From Marivita sp. (GTDB taxonomy: Bacteria > Pseudomonadota > Alphaproteobacteria > Rhodobacterales > Rhodobacteraceae): 64,000 nucleotides of DNA. Shown here one piece after another: positions 36,625 through 44,825 of this stretch. The notes beneath the pieces are model-generated. The model saw only the letters and a program-made list of their open reading frames with translations. It did no database searches and was not told where the DNA came from. The first letter of the stretch is position 1. Each line of letters begins with the position of its first letter. The translations under genes were made by a program, and so were the position numbers. The stretch is from contig NZ_JAIPUS010000007.1 of NCBI RefSeq assembly GCF_020055675.1, positions 82,004 to 146,003 of the forward strand, written 5' to 3'.

Positions 36625-37533
36625 ATGACCACGCGCGCCGGTTTCGTCGCTTTGATCGGGGAGCCCAATGCGGGCAAATCCACGCTGACCAATCAGATGG
36701 TCGGCGCGAAGGTGTCCATCGTCACCCACAAGGTGCAAACGACGCGGGCGCGCATCCGGGGTGTGGCCATCGAAGACGATGCGCAGATCGTTCTGGTCGA
36801 CACACCCGGCCTTTTCCAGCCGCGCCGGCGGCTTGACCGAGCAATGGTCGCCGCGGCATGGTCCGGGGCGTCGGATGCCGATGTCGTCGTCCTGCTGATC
36901 GAGGCGCATCGCGGGATCACCGACGGGGTCGAAGCGATCCTTGAAAACCTGGGCGAAGTGGCCGGCGACCGTCCGGTTGCCCTTGCCATCAACAAGATCG
37001 ACAGAGTTGAAGCGCCGCATCTGTTGAAGCTGACGAAAGACATGAACGACAGGTTCCCGTTCACCGAAAGTTTCATGATTTCGGCTGAAAAGGGCCATGG
37101 CGTGAAGCACCTGCGCAAATGGCTCGGCTCCATGATGCCGGAAAGCCCCTGGCTCTATCCGGAGGATCAGATCGCGGATTTGCCTCTGCGCATGATCGCG
37201 GCGGAAATGACCCGTGAAAAGCTCACGCTGCGCCTGCACCAGGAATTGCCCTACCAGTTGACAGTCGAGACCGAGAGCTGGGAAGAGCGCCCGGACGGGT
37301 CCGCCCGGATCGACCAGATCATCTACGTGGTTCGCGACGGGCACAAAGGCATCGTGCTGGGCAACAAGGGCGAGACGATAAAGGCCATCAGCAAGGCCGC
37401 CCGCGAAGAGCTGGAAGAGTTCCTTGGCCGCCGCATCCACCTGTTCATGCAGGTGAAGGTGCGCGAGAAATGGCTGGACGAGGCCGAGCGGTATTCCGAG
37501 ATGGGTCTCAATTTCAAGGACGGCAATGGCTGA
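36625..37533 (+). CDS. era: GTPase Era
   Basis: A 302-residue GTPase that binds the 3' end of 16S rRNA and checks 30S assembly. G1 GEPNAGKST (12-20), G3 DTPG, G4 NKID, G5 SAEKG, and a C-terminal KH domain with GNKGETIKAISKAAREELE. ATG 36625 gives the usual MTTRAGFVALIG start; ATG 36613, four codons earlier, directly abuts GGAG and is less likely. Overlaps DUF1491 by 8 bp. Confidence 0.95.
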   Translation: MTTRAGFVALIGEPNAGKSTLTNQMVGAKVSIVTHKVQTTRARIRGVAIEDDAQIVLVDTPGLFQPRRRLDRAMVAAAWSGASDADVVVLLIEAHRGITDGVEAILENLGEVAGDRPVALAINKIDRVEAPHLLKLTKDMNDRFPFTESFMISAEKGHGVKHLRKWLGSMMPESPWLYPEDQIADLPLRMIAAEMTREKLTLRLHQELPYQLTVETESWEERPDGSARIDQIIYVVRDGHKGIVLGNKGETIKAISKAAREELEEFLGRRIHLFMQVKVREKWLDEAERYSEMGLNFKDGNG

Positions 37534-37864
37534 GGCCCGGCTGGCCAGCGGTTTCTGGGTGCAAGCCTACCTGCACCGCCTGTCGCTGGTCGACATCCCC
37601 GCCTTTGTGACAGCACATGGTGACGACACCGCGGGCGCGGTTCTGATCAAGCTCAATACACTTGACGGTCAGGCCAAGGCCTTCATGCGCCAGTATGACC
37701 TGATGAGCGGTGAACGGGAATGGCAGGTGCTTGCCGACGGAGCCGAGCCGGATGTGGACGCCAGCATCGCGCGGCAACGCGGTTTCGACCGGGATCTTTG
37801 GGTGATCGAGGTCGAGGATCGCGACGGCCGGCATCTTCTGGATGAAGACGGATTATCGGGCTAG
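37526..37864 (+). CDS. DUF1491 family protein
   Basis: A 112-residue soluble protein: RLASGFWVQAYLHRL, then GAVLIKLNTLDG and LWVIEVEDRDGRHLLDE are the family segments. Function unknown, but the position between era and recO is typical for alphaproteobacteria. It starts within era and ends 9 bp before recO, so the three are one transcription unit. Confidence 0.85.
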   Translation: MAEARLASGFWVQAYLHRLSLVDIPAFVTAHGDDTAGAVLIKLNTLDGQAKAFMRQYDLMSGEREWQVLADGAEPDVDASIARQRGFDRDLWVIEVEDRDGRHLLDEDGLSG

Positions 37865-37873
37865 GCTGGCAGC

Positions 37874-38611
37874 ATGGACTGGCGCGACACGGGTATTCTG
37901 CTGAGCAGCCGCCGACATGGCGAAAGCTCCATGATCATCGATGTGTTCACCCCGGAGCGCGGACGCCATTCAGGCGTTGTCCGGGGCGGCGCGTCGCGCA
38001 AGGTGGCCCCGATCCTGCAACCCGGCGCACAGCTTGATCTGGCCTGGCGCGCACGGCTCGAAGAACATCTGGGCAGCTTTTCCGTGGAACTGCAACGCTC
38101 CCGCGCGGCAATCGCGATGCAGGACAGAACCATCCTTGCCGGGTTGAACGCGGTTGTTGCCCTTTTGTCGTTTGTCCTGCCGGAACGCGAGGCGCATCCC
38201 GGGCTTTATGCGCAAACCCGGACCTTGCTGGATCTGCTGGACAAAACGGACCTCTGGCCGCTGGCCTATCTGCGATGGGAAACCGCGCTGCTGGAGGAGA
38301 TGGGATACGGCCTCGACCTTCGATGCTGTGCCGTCACCGGAGCAGAGGATGGCCTAGTCTATATCTCGCCAAAATCCGGGCGCGCGGTCTCGGCCAGGGG
38401 AGCCGGGGATTGGGCGGATCGGATGCTGCCTCTGCCCCCCGCTCTCAGGGGAGAAGGCGATGCCACTGATCCGGATATCGCGGCGGCGCTCGGCGCCACG
38501 GGGTATTTCCTCGAACACAAGCTCGCGGCGGACCAAAGCGGGCAGCCCCTGCCGGCCGCCCGTGCACGGTTCATCGACCGTCTTGCCCGCCCGCGTGAGC
38601 CGTCCGGGTGA
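37874..38611 (+). CDS. recO: DNA repair protein RecO
   Basis: A 245-residue protein that anneals single strands and loads RecA with RecF and RecR. N-terminal OB fold ([24 protein letters not shown] region, [12 protein letters not shown]), followed by the helical domain with [17 protein letters not shown]. The zinc-type cysteines are few (RCCAVTGA), as is common in alphaproteobacteria. It ends the era-recO unit. Confidence 0.93.
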   Translation: MDWRDTGILLSSRRHGESSMIIDVFTPERGRHSGVVRGGASRKVAPILQPGAQLDLAWRARLEEHLGSFSVELQRSRAAIAMQDRTILAGLNAVVALLSFVLPEREAHPGLYAQTRTLLDLLDKTDLWPLAYLRWETALLEEMGYGLDLRCCAVTGAEDGLVYISPKSGRAVSARGAGDWADRMLPLPPALRGEGDATDPDIAAALGATGYFLEHKLAADQSGQPLPAARARFIDRLARPREPSG

Positions 38612-38961
38612 AAACCATGATGTCGCCGGTCTTGATGCACAGGATCGAGATGCGGCCCGCGACCGCCCGCCGGGTCATGACGACCCGTTTCGTCATGGCG
38701 CTGTTTCACGCTGCCGGCAAACCGGAGACGCCATCAAGCCAGACGGTGTGTTTGGCCTGTGCCTCGAACGGTTTGCCATTGATCTTGTGCCGGACCCACA
38801 TCCAGACACGATCGCAGAACAGTGCCGGGCCGTTTCGCGCGGAGCGCGCATCAAGCGGGGCGCAAAGGCAGGTTTCCCGACCGCATCGCTCAGGTCAGAC
38901 CGTCGCAGCAGGGGAAATCAAGCCACCCCGTCTTTTCAGTTGCGGGAAGCCACGATAGGTA
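38612..38961. other. Gap of 350 bp between recO and pgsA without a firm gene
   Basis: No gene could be supported. On the minus strand a frame ending at 38706 reads NGPALFCDRVWMWVRHKING then KPFEAQAKHTVWLDGVSG, which looks protein-like. It has no ATG, GTG or TTG before its internal Met and meets a stop upstream, so it may be the tail of a decayed gene. A 41-codon frame (38571-38696, minus) follows it but overlaps recO. Confidence 0.4.
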
Positions 38962-39627
38962 ATGCGTATGAACATGACGGTGCCGAATATCCTGACACTC
39001 CTGCGCCTTCTGGCCGCGCCGGGAGTCGCTCTCATGTTCCTGTATTTTTCGCGTCCTGCTGCCGATTGGTTTGCGCTCATCCTGTTCATCCTGGCGGCCA
39101 TCACGGACTGGTTCGACGGCTACCTTGCCCGTGCCTGGAAACAGGAAAGCAAGCTTGGCGCGATGCTGGACCCGATCGCGGACAAGGTGATGGTGGTCAT
39201 CGCGCTTCTGGTCATTGTCGGGTATTCCTCGATGTCGCCCTGGCTCGTGCTGCCGGCGACATTTATCCTCTTCCGCGAAGTGTTCGTCTCGGGCCTGCGC
39301 GAATTCCTTGGCGATACCGCGGGCACGCTCAAGGTGACCCCACTGGCCAAGTGGAAAACCACGCTTCAGATGGTTGCTCTTGCGGTTCTCTTTGCTCAAG
39401 GCGTGTTCGAACATTACCTTGGTATTTCGGTGATCGGCATGGATCCGGAGATTTTTCAGGATGTCCTGTCGGGCAATGTCGAAGACCTGCACGGTCTGCG
39501 GTGGAAACACACTGGCATGATCTGGGCCGGGACCCTTGGGATCGCACTTTTATGGGTTGCCGCCTTTTTGACATTGATCACCGGGTTTGACTATTTCCGC
39601 AAGGCGGTGCCCTACTTGAAGGATTGA
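38962..39627 (+). CDS. pgsA: CDP-diacylglycerol-glycerol-3-phosphate 3-phosphatidyltransferase
   Basis: A 221-residue membrane enzyme making phosphatidylglycerophosphate, the first step to phosphatidylglycerol and cardiolipin. The CDP-alcohol phosphotransferase motif is complete: D49, D52-G53, A56-R57, G66, D70 and D74. Four to five hydrophobic helices surround it. Start may be ATG 38962, 38968 or 38974. moaD and moaE follow at once on the same strand. Confidence 0.93.
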   Translation: MRMNMTVPNILTLLRLLAAPGVALMFLYFSRPAADWFALILFILAAITDWFDGYLARAWKQESKLGAMLDPIADKVMVVIALLVIVGYSSMSPWLVLPATFILFREVFVSGLREFLGDTAGTLKVTPLAKWKTTLQMVALAVLFAQGVFEHYLGISVIGMDPEIFQDVLSGNVEDLHGLRWKHTGMIWAGTLGIALLWVAAFLTLITGFDYFRKAVPYLKD

Positions 39628-39631
39628 TCAG

Positions 39632-39877
39632 ATGGATGTTCTGTATTTTGCATGGGTCCGGGAACGGATCGGCCTGCCCAAGGAAAAAGTGACAACCGAC
39701 GCCGCAACCGTGGCCGAGCTTGTGGCCGAATTGCGTGCGCGCGAAGAACGCTATGACCTTGCCTTCTCTGATCCCGCCGCGTTGCGGGTGGCCGTGGATC
39801 AGGAACTCACCGATTTCGATGCGTCCATCAGGAACGCACGCGAAGTGGCGTTCTTCCCGCCGATGACTGGCGGCTGA
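39632..39877 (+). CDS. moaD: Molybdopterin synthase small subunit MoaD
   Basis: An 81-residue ubiquitin-fold sulfur carrier. It begins MDVLYFAWVRERIG and ends in PPMTGG, the terminal Gly-Gly needed for thiocarboxylate formation by MoeB/MoaB-type adenylation. Followed 3 bp later by moaE, its partner. Confidence 0.94.
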   Translation: MDVLYFAWVRERIGLPKEKVTTDAATVAELVAELRAREERYDLAFSDPAALRVAVDQELTDFDASIRNAREVAFFPPMTGG

Positions 39878-39880
39878 CCC

Positions 39881-40327
39881 ATGCGGATCATCGTTCAGGA
39901 CGCCCCCTTCGATTTCGGGCAAGAGGCCGAGACCTTTGCCAATGGCCGCCACGATATGGGGGCGATTGTTACGTTCACGGGCGTGGTGCGTGATTTCCGC
40001 GGCGGCGGGCTCAATGCGATGGAGATCGAACACTACCCCGGCATGACGCAAAAGGCGCTTGAGAAAATCGCCGAAGAGGCGCGATGCCGCTGGTCCTTGG
40101 GTGATGTTCTGGTGATTCACCGCTACGGACAAATGACGCCCGGCGAAAAGATCATGATGGTCGCCACAGCCGCGCCGCACCGCAAAGATGCCTTCGAGGC
40201 AGCAGAGTACCTGATGGATTACCTCAAATCCCGCGCGCCCTTCTGGAAGAAAGAGCACAGCACCGGTGGAGAGGCCGGCTGGGTCGCCGCAAAAGACGAG
40301 GACGAGGACGCGCTCACCCGCTGGTAG
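39881..40327 (+). CDS. moaE: Molybdopterin synthase catalytic subunit MoaE
   Basis: A 148-residue large subunit converting precursor Z (cPMP) to molybdopterin with MoaD. Marks: GAIVTFTGVVRDFRGG, LEIEHYPGM-type segment (MEIEHYPGMTQKAL), VIHRYGQMTPGE, and the catalytic lysine region APFWKKE. Ends 17 bp before a palindromic operator candidate. Confidence 0.94.
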   Translation: MRIIVQDAPFDFGQEAETFANGRHDMGAIVTFTGVVRDFRGGGLNAMEIEHYPGMTQKALEKIAEEARCRWSLGDVLVIHRYGQMTPGEKIMMVATAAPHRKDAFEAAEYLMDYLKSRAPFWKKEHSTGGEAGWVAAKDEDEDALTRW

Positions 40328-40344
40328 GTTGTGGACAGGACATT

Positions 40345-40365
40345 TTGGTCATATCGTTTGACCAA
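40345..40365. promoter_or_regulatory. Inverted repeat upstream of the FadR-type regulator
   Basis: TTGGTCA (40345-40351) and TGACCAA (40359-40365), perfectly inverted, 7 bp apart, 21 bp before the ATG of the regulator. The TGGT/ACCA half-sites are those of FadR/PdhR-family operators, although the usual spacer is shorter. Likely autoregulatory. Confidence 0.55.
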
Positions 40366-40386
40366 TACAAAGCAATCGCCAGCACC

Positions 40387-41154
40387 ATGCCGTTTCAACC
40401 CGTCACACAAGAAAAACTGTCCACATCTGTCACGCGCCAGATCGAGAAACTGATCCTGCAAGGTGTATTGCGTCCGGGAGAACGCCTGCCGTCGGAACGT
40501 GAACTTGCGGACCGGCTGAACGTCTCGCGCCCCTCCTTGCGTGAATCCATCCAGGACCTGTCGGAACGCGGCTTGCTGACAAGCCGTGCAGGCGCGGGGG
40601 TGTATGTGGCCGATGTCCTCGGGTCAGCGTTTTCGAAGGCGCTGATCCAGCTCTTCGCGGCGCATGACGAGGCGGTGTTCGACTACCTGTCTTTCCGCCG
40701 CGACATGGAGGGTTTGGCAGCGGAACGCGCGGCACGGTTGGGGTCGGACACGGATCTGGCGGTGATCGGCGCGGTCTTTGACCGCATGGAAGCCGCGCAC
40801 GCGAAACGCGACCCGTCCGACGAGGCGGCGCTGGACGCGGAGTTTCACCTGTCCATCATCGAGGCCAGCCACAACGTGATCATGCTGCACATGATGCGGT
40901 CGATGTACCAACTCTTGCGCGAAGGGGTGTTCTACAACCGGCAAATCATGTTCCGCCAAAAAACGACCCGCGCGACGCTCTTGGACCAACACCGCGCGAT
41001 CAACGACGCCCTGCAAGCGCGCGACCCAGAAGGCGCGCGGCAGGCGGTGGTGGATCATTTGTCGTATGTGGAGACGTGTCTGGCGGATAACCGCAAGGCC
41101 GACGCGCACGAGGCGGTGGCCCGGCAGAGGTTGGAGCATGTCGGGCGGAAATAG
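40387..41154 (+). CDS. GntR family transcriptional regulator, FadR subfamily
   Basis: 255 residues from ATG 40387. An N-terminal winged helix (GERLPSERELADRLNVSRPS and LRESIQDLSERGLL) is followed by an all-helical FCD effector domain with metal-site histidines in DAEFHLSIIEASHN and DQHRAIND. The upstream in-frame TTG (40345) would lie inside the inverted repeat and is rejected. FadR-type regulators usually sense small organic acids; the target here is unknown because no catabolic gene adjoins it. Confidence 0.85.
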   Translation: MPFQPVTQEKLSTSVTRQIEKLILQGVLRPGERLPSERELADRLNVSRPSLRESIQDLSERGLLTSRAGAGVYVADVLGSAFSKALIQLFAAHDEAVFDYLSFRRDMEGLAAERAARLGSDTDLAVIGAVFDRMEAAHAKRDPSDEAALDAEFHLSIIEASHNVIMLHMMRSMYQLLREGVFYNRQIMFRQKTTRATLLDQHRAINDALQARDPEGARQAVVDHLSYVETCLADNRKADAHEAVARQRLEHVGRK

Positions 41155-41265
41155 GTATTAGTGTTCCGTTTCAAACCCGTACCATGGCTGCGATTTCGAT
41201 CCGACCGGGTCTGATTTGGAGCCAGAACGCGGGCTTTATTTTCATTAAGGTCTGGATCCACCGTC

Positions 41266-41994
41266 TCATGGACGCGGCTTTCGCATAAAAAGCCAGTCAG
41301 AAGATGCATCATCACCTTCTAGTAAGAAGCCAGCCTTTTCCAGCACGCGCCATGAAGCAACGTTTTTTCTTTTGACCCTCGCAATTAGTGTGCTCAAGCC
41401 GGAATTTTCAGCCAGGCTTTGTCGCGCAAACGCACGCACTGCTGCACTGGCAAATCCCTGCCCCCAATAGTCACGACCAATCCAATAACTGAGTTCAGCA
41501 ACCTCAAGGTCCTCTGGATCGCATTCAAAGAGCAACCGAACCTGCCCGATTGGAAGGTTGTCATGAAGGACTGCATAAACTCGATGATGATTTCTGGCGT
41601 TGGCAAGATCAATAAGCGCTTCTGCCATATTGCAAGACAACGGGTTTGGATAATCCTCTGGCATGTGTTTCCACATCAAAGGGTCATCCAACAAATGTCT
41701 GAAGCGCGGTAGGTCGCTTTGTTCCCATGGCCGCAAACGCAGATCGAGCGAAAAAGCGGCTTTGGTCTTTGGAACTCTTGGATGCGCAATGTCCAGGATT
41801 TCATTGGTGTGCAGGTCATCAATGACCTGTGCAGGCAACCAACCACTTTGCAAAGGGTCATAGGCGACAGGGATGTCATTGGCATTGCAGAACGACAACT
41901 CAGCCTGCGTCAGGATTCCCTCAGAACGGCGCCGGTTAAGCTGCAGCGTCTGTCCACATGGAAGCAGATAGCTTTCTTTGTCGGTGCGGGGCAT
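41266..41994 (-). CDS. GNAT acetyltransferase with extra N-terminal part
   Basis: A 242-residue protein. Residues 1-80 match nothing I recognise; residues 85-240 form a RimJ/RimL-type acetyltransferase with YWIGRDYWGQGFASAAVRA (acetyl-CoA loop W-G-Q-G-F-A) and NVASWRVLEKAGF. GGGAGGA precedes the ATG. The gene is visibly less GC-rich, with mixed codon use, than all its neighbours, and it sits in an otherwise gene-poor patch, so recent acquisition is likely. Substrate unknown. Confidence 0.75.
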   Translation of the reverse strand: MPRTDKESYLLPCGQTLQLNRRRSEGILTQAELSFCNANDIPVAYDPLQSGWLPAQVIDDLHTNEILDIAHPRVPKTKAAFSLDLRLRPWEQSDLPRFRHLLDDPLMWKHMPEDYPNPLSCNMAEALIDLANARNHHRVYAVLHDNLPIGQVRLLFECDPEDLEVAELSYWIGRDYWGQGFASAAVRAFARQSLAENSGLSTLIARVKRKNVASWRVLEKAGFLLEGDDASSDWLFMRKPRP

Positions 41995-42496
41995 TGAATC
42001 CTCCCAGTGTCATTTCGACTTGGGCATCACAAAATAAGTTACAATGATTATTCATCTTTATTTTTAGAAACAGTTTGTTTCTCTGTCCAAGCACAAGCCG
42101 AGTGGCATTCGTCCCGATGCCGTCAGCCGATCGAATTTCCGCCGCATACATTTGTTACGCCAGAAGAGGGAGGCCAGGTTCTCAGTCAACGGCATACCAA
42201 TATGGTCTCCGATCTCTGCTCTAGTGCCGCATCTCGGTCATTCATCCCGGATGATCAGATAGCTCTTTTTGATCTGCGCTTTTCATTGCACGGCCTGTTC
42301 TGAACGAGGTCTGTAACGGGAGATCGGCGGCGCTTTATGATTGCCGTGTCTGGCTACGGTCTAAACCCTAGTGACCACTCCATGGGCTTACGCACACCAA
42401 ATAGCCAGGCCAAGGGGCAGTATCGTCCATTTGGCTCGGACCAATGCGGCGGCTTCGCGTTGATTCCGTACTGGGCTTTGGCGCGCGCAACTGCGT
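41995..42496. other. Gene-free stretch of lower GC
   Basis: About 500 bp with AT-rich sequence at 42030-42070 and no credible coding frame on either strand. It holds one clear inverted repeat, AGAAACA-GTT-TGTTTCT (42066-42082), not followed by a T-run on either strand. No transposase remnant, tRNA end or direct repeat could be recognised. Together with the preceding GNAT gene it looks like a small acquired or decayed segment. Confidence 0.5.
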
Positions 42497-43900
42497 CTAG
42501 CTTGCCACGCGCGCTTTCATCAACCCCTCCGCCTTCAACCGCCCCAGACACTCGTCCAGCGACTGCCGGGCCCGCGCGATCAGGGTGTCGATCTCGTCCT
42601 TCGAGATCACCAGCGGGGGGGAGATGATCATGCGGTCTCCGACGTGGCGCATCACCAGGTTGTTGGCAAAGCAGCGTTCGCGGCAGATGAGGCCGACTGT
42701 GCCTTCGTCAGCCTCGAACTTGGCGCGGGTGCCTTTGTCCGGGGTGAGGGCGATGGAGCCCATCATGCCGACAATCCTCACCTCGCCCACCAGCGGGTGG
42801 TCGGTCAGCGACTCGAACTTTTCCTTGAGATACGGCGCTGTCTCTTCCCTCACGCGGGTGACGATGCCCTCCTCTTCCAGAATCCGCAGGTTCTCCAGGG
42901 CCACGGCGCAGGCAACCGGGTGGCCGGAATAGGTGTAACCGTGGTTGAACTCGACCGCGTTGATAACCTCGGCCACGTCGTCACAGATGATCGACCCGCC
43001 GATGGGCTGATAACCCGAGCTGAGCCCCTTGGCGATCGTCATGATATGCGGGCGGATGTTCATGGTCTGGCTGCCGAACCAATTGCCGGTCCGGCCGAAG
43101 CCGCAGATCACCTCGTCCGCGATCAACAGGATGCCATACTTGTCGACGATTCGCTGAATCTCGGGCCAGTAGGTCTCGGGCGGCACGATCACGCCCCCTG
43201 CGCCCTGCACCGGCTCGGCGATGAAGGCGGCCACGCGGTCGGGCCCCAGATCTTGAATTGCGGTTTCCAACTGGCGGGCGCGTTCCAGCCCGAAGTCCTC
43301 TGGCGGCATGTCGCCGCCTTCGGCCCACCAGTTCGGCTGGTCGATGTGGTGAATGTCGGGGATCGGCATCCCGCCCTGCATGTGCATGCCTTTCATGCCA
43401 CCCAGTGACCCAGAGCCGACCGACGATCCATGATAGGCGTTCCAGCGCGAGATCACGATATTGCGTTCGGGTTGGCCTTTTTCGGCCCAATAGGTGCGCA
43501 CCATGCGAAGGTTGGTGTCATTCGCCTCGGATCCCGAACCGGCAAAGAACACATGGTTGAATCCGTCAGGGGCGAGTTCCGCCAGCTTTTGCGACAGGGC
43601 GATCGCCGGCACATGCGTTGTCTGGAAGAACGTGTTGTAGAACGGCAGCTCTTCCATCTGCCGCGCGGCAACCCGGGCCAGTTCCTTACGGCCATAGCCA
43701 ATGTTCACGCACCAAAGACCCGCCATCGCATCGAGGATCCGATTGCCATCGCTGTCATTGAGCCAGACGCCATCGGCCCGCGTTATGACGCGTGCGCCGG
43801 TCTCGCCAAGCCCTGCCCCATGCGTAAAAGGATGCATGTGATGCGCCGCATCCAGGGCCTGCAATTCCGAGGTGGGCATGTGATTGCTGATCAAGGCCAT
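42497..43900 (-). CDS. Class III aminotransferase (omega-amino acid/polyamine-pyruvate type)
   Basis: A 467-residue PLP enzyme. Marks: FAGSGSEANDTNLRM (phosphate-binding), IVISRWNAYHGSS, IADEVICGFGRTG and the PLP lysine K291 in AKGLSSGYQPIGG. It resembles putrescine- or omega-amino acid-pyruvate transaminases (SpuC-like). ATG 43900 has AAGGA 9 nt upstream and is preferred over 43909. The nearby polyamine-type transporter and oxidase support amine catabolism, with the amino group passed to pyruvate. Confidence 0.87.
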   Translation of the reverse strand: MALISNHMPTSELQALDAAHHMHPFTHGAGLGETGARVITRADGVWLNDSDGNRILDAMAGLWCVNIGYGRKELARVAARQMEELPFYNTFFQTTHVPAIALSQKLAELAPDGFNHVFFAGSGSEANDTNLRMVRTYWAEKGQPERNIVISRWNAYHGSSVGSGSLGGMKGMHMQGGMPIPDIHHIDQPNWWAEGGDMPPEDFGLERARQLETAIQDLGPDRVAAFIAEPVQGAGGVIVPPETYWPEIQRIVDKYGILLIADEVICGFGRTGNWFGSQTMNIRPHIMTIAKGLSSGYQPIGGSIICDDVAEVINAVEFNHGYTYSGHPVACAVALENLRILEEEGIVTRVREETAPYLKEKFESLTDHPLVGEVRIVGMMGSIALTPDKGTRAKFEADEGTVGLICRERCFANNLVMRHVGDRMIISPPLVISKDEIDTLIARARQSLDECLGRLKAEGLMKARVAS

Positions 43901-43941
43901 GGGAGACATCCTTTTGACGGGCTTCTATCGCGGTTGGCGGC

Positions 43942-43961
43942 AAAATATGATCAAATTATTG
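43942..43961. promoter_or_regulatory. TGATCA-centred site before the aminotransferase
   Basis: AT-rich dyad around TGATCA (43948-43953), 42 bp upstream of the aminotransferase start. On the minus strand it reads ATAATTTGATCATATTTT. It shares the nine bases ATTTGATCA with the site at 44766-44775. Candidate operator for the adjacent GntR regulator. Confidence 0.5.
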
Positions 43962-43965
43962 CAAG

Positions 43966-44646
43966 TCAATCGAATCGGGCGAGTCCCTGGTTGATTTGCT
44001 CCATGCCCTGCGTCACGTCGCGCTGCATTGCCTGTGCCGCCGCGTCTGCATCGCGTGACGACAGCGCTGCCAACACATCCTTGTGACGGTCCGGCAAGTT
44101 CCGGGTGCCCATCTGACCGCAGACCACCCGCAGCGACGGGCCAAAACGCAGCCAGAGGCGATCCACCATCCCGGTCAGGATCGGTGCGTCGGCAAGGCTG
44201 TTGAGATCGGAATGAAAGCGATGATTCTCGACAAGATACCGGCCGACATCCCCCCGCCTGATCGCATCGTCCAGACATGCGTCAATGGCGGTCAGGCGAG
44301 CCACATCCCCGGCACTGGCCCAGCGCGCCGCACGGCGCGCCAGCTCTGGCTCAAGCGCAACGCGCGCAACGGTCAATTGGTCCACCGCGCGCTTATCCAG
44401 CACCGGAACAGCGATACGGCGATTGCCCATGAACTCGAGCCCCCCTTCCGCCGTCAACCGCCGCAAGGCCTCGCGCACCGGGGTCATGCCGACGCCCAGC
44501 GCGTCTGTCAGCCCCTGGATCGTGACAGGTTGACCGGGTTCGAACTCCCCGAACAGGATCTGGTCGCGCAGTTGGCGATAGACGCGCTCATGGGTCGGCG
44601 CACGATCCGCGCCAGCACCGCGCCCGGGTAATGTTTGACCGCGCAT
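43966..44646 (-). CDS. GntR family transcriptional regulator, FCD type
   Basis: A 226-residue regulator with winged helix (THERVYRQLRDQILFGEF, LTDALGVGMTPVREALRRL) and a C-terminal FCD domain (LVENHRFHSDLNSLADAPIL with ligand histidines). ATG 44646 was taken as start; the frame extends upstream without similarity. It lies between the aminotransferase and the divergent transporter operon, with matching TGATCA sites on both sides, so it probably controls both in response to an amine or its breakdown product. Confidence 0.85.
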   Translation of the reverse strand: MRGQTLPGRGAGADRAPTHERVYRQLRDQILFGEFEPGQPVTIQGLTDALGVGMTPVREALRRLTAEGGLEFMGNRRIAVPVLDKRAVDQLTVARVALEPELARRAARWASAGDVARLTAIDACLDDAIRRGDVGRYLVENHRFHSDLNSLADAPILTGMVDRLWLRFGPSLRVVCGQMGTRNLPDRHKDVLAALSSRDADAAAQAMQRDVTQGMEQINQGLARFD

Positions 44647-44763
44647 CGCCTGTCTCTCGTTATGCCGCGTCTTTGAGCAGACTGCCGGAACACTGCCCTG
44701 TGACAAGTCATCTTGCACGATCGCGCAGGGCGTGAAAACATCATACCTATTGCCAGATTGGGC

Positions 44764-44781
44764 AACATTTGATCAAAATAA
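44764..44781. promoter_or_regulatory. TGATCA-centred site before the transporter operon
   Basis: ACATTTGATCAAAATAA with TGATCA at 44770-44775, 51 bp before the binding-protein start, in the gap between the regulator and the transporter. Shares ATTTGATCA with the site before the aminotransferase. Confidence 0.5.
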
Positions 44782-44825
44782 AGTCCAAAAGGCTACAAGC
44801 GTCTTGGGATCAACGGGAGAACTTC

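Noticed and set aside
38571..38696. 41-codon minus-strand gene after recO
   Set aside because: It overlaps the recO C-terminus by 41 bp, and no family or ribosome binding site could be seen; reported only as part of a possible decayed gene.
42066..42082. AGAAACA-GTT-TGTTTCT as a terminator
   Set aside because: No T-run follows on either strand and no gene ends nearby in the right orientation.
42007..42303. 98-codon plus-strand frame in the lower-GC gap
   Set aside because: No ribosome binding site, no recognisable motif, and a composition like non-coding sequence.
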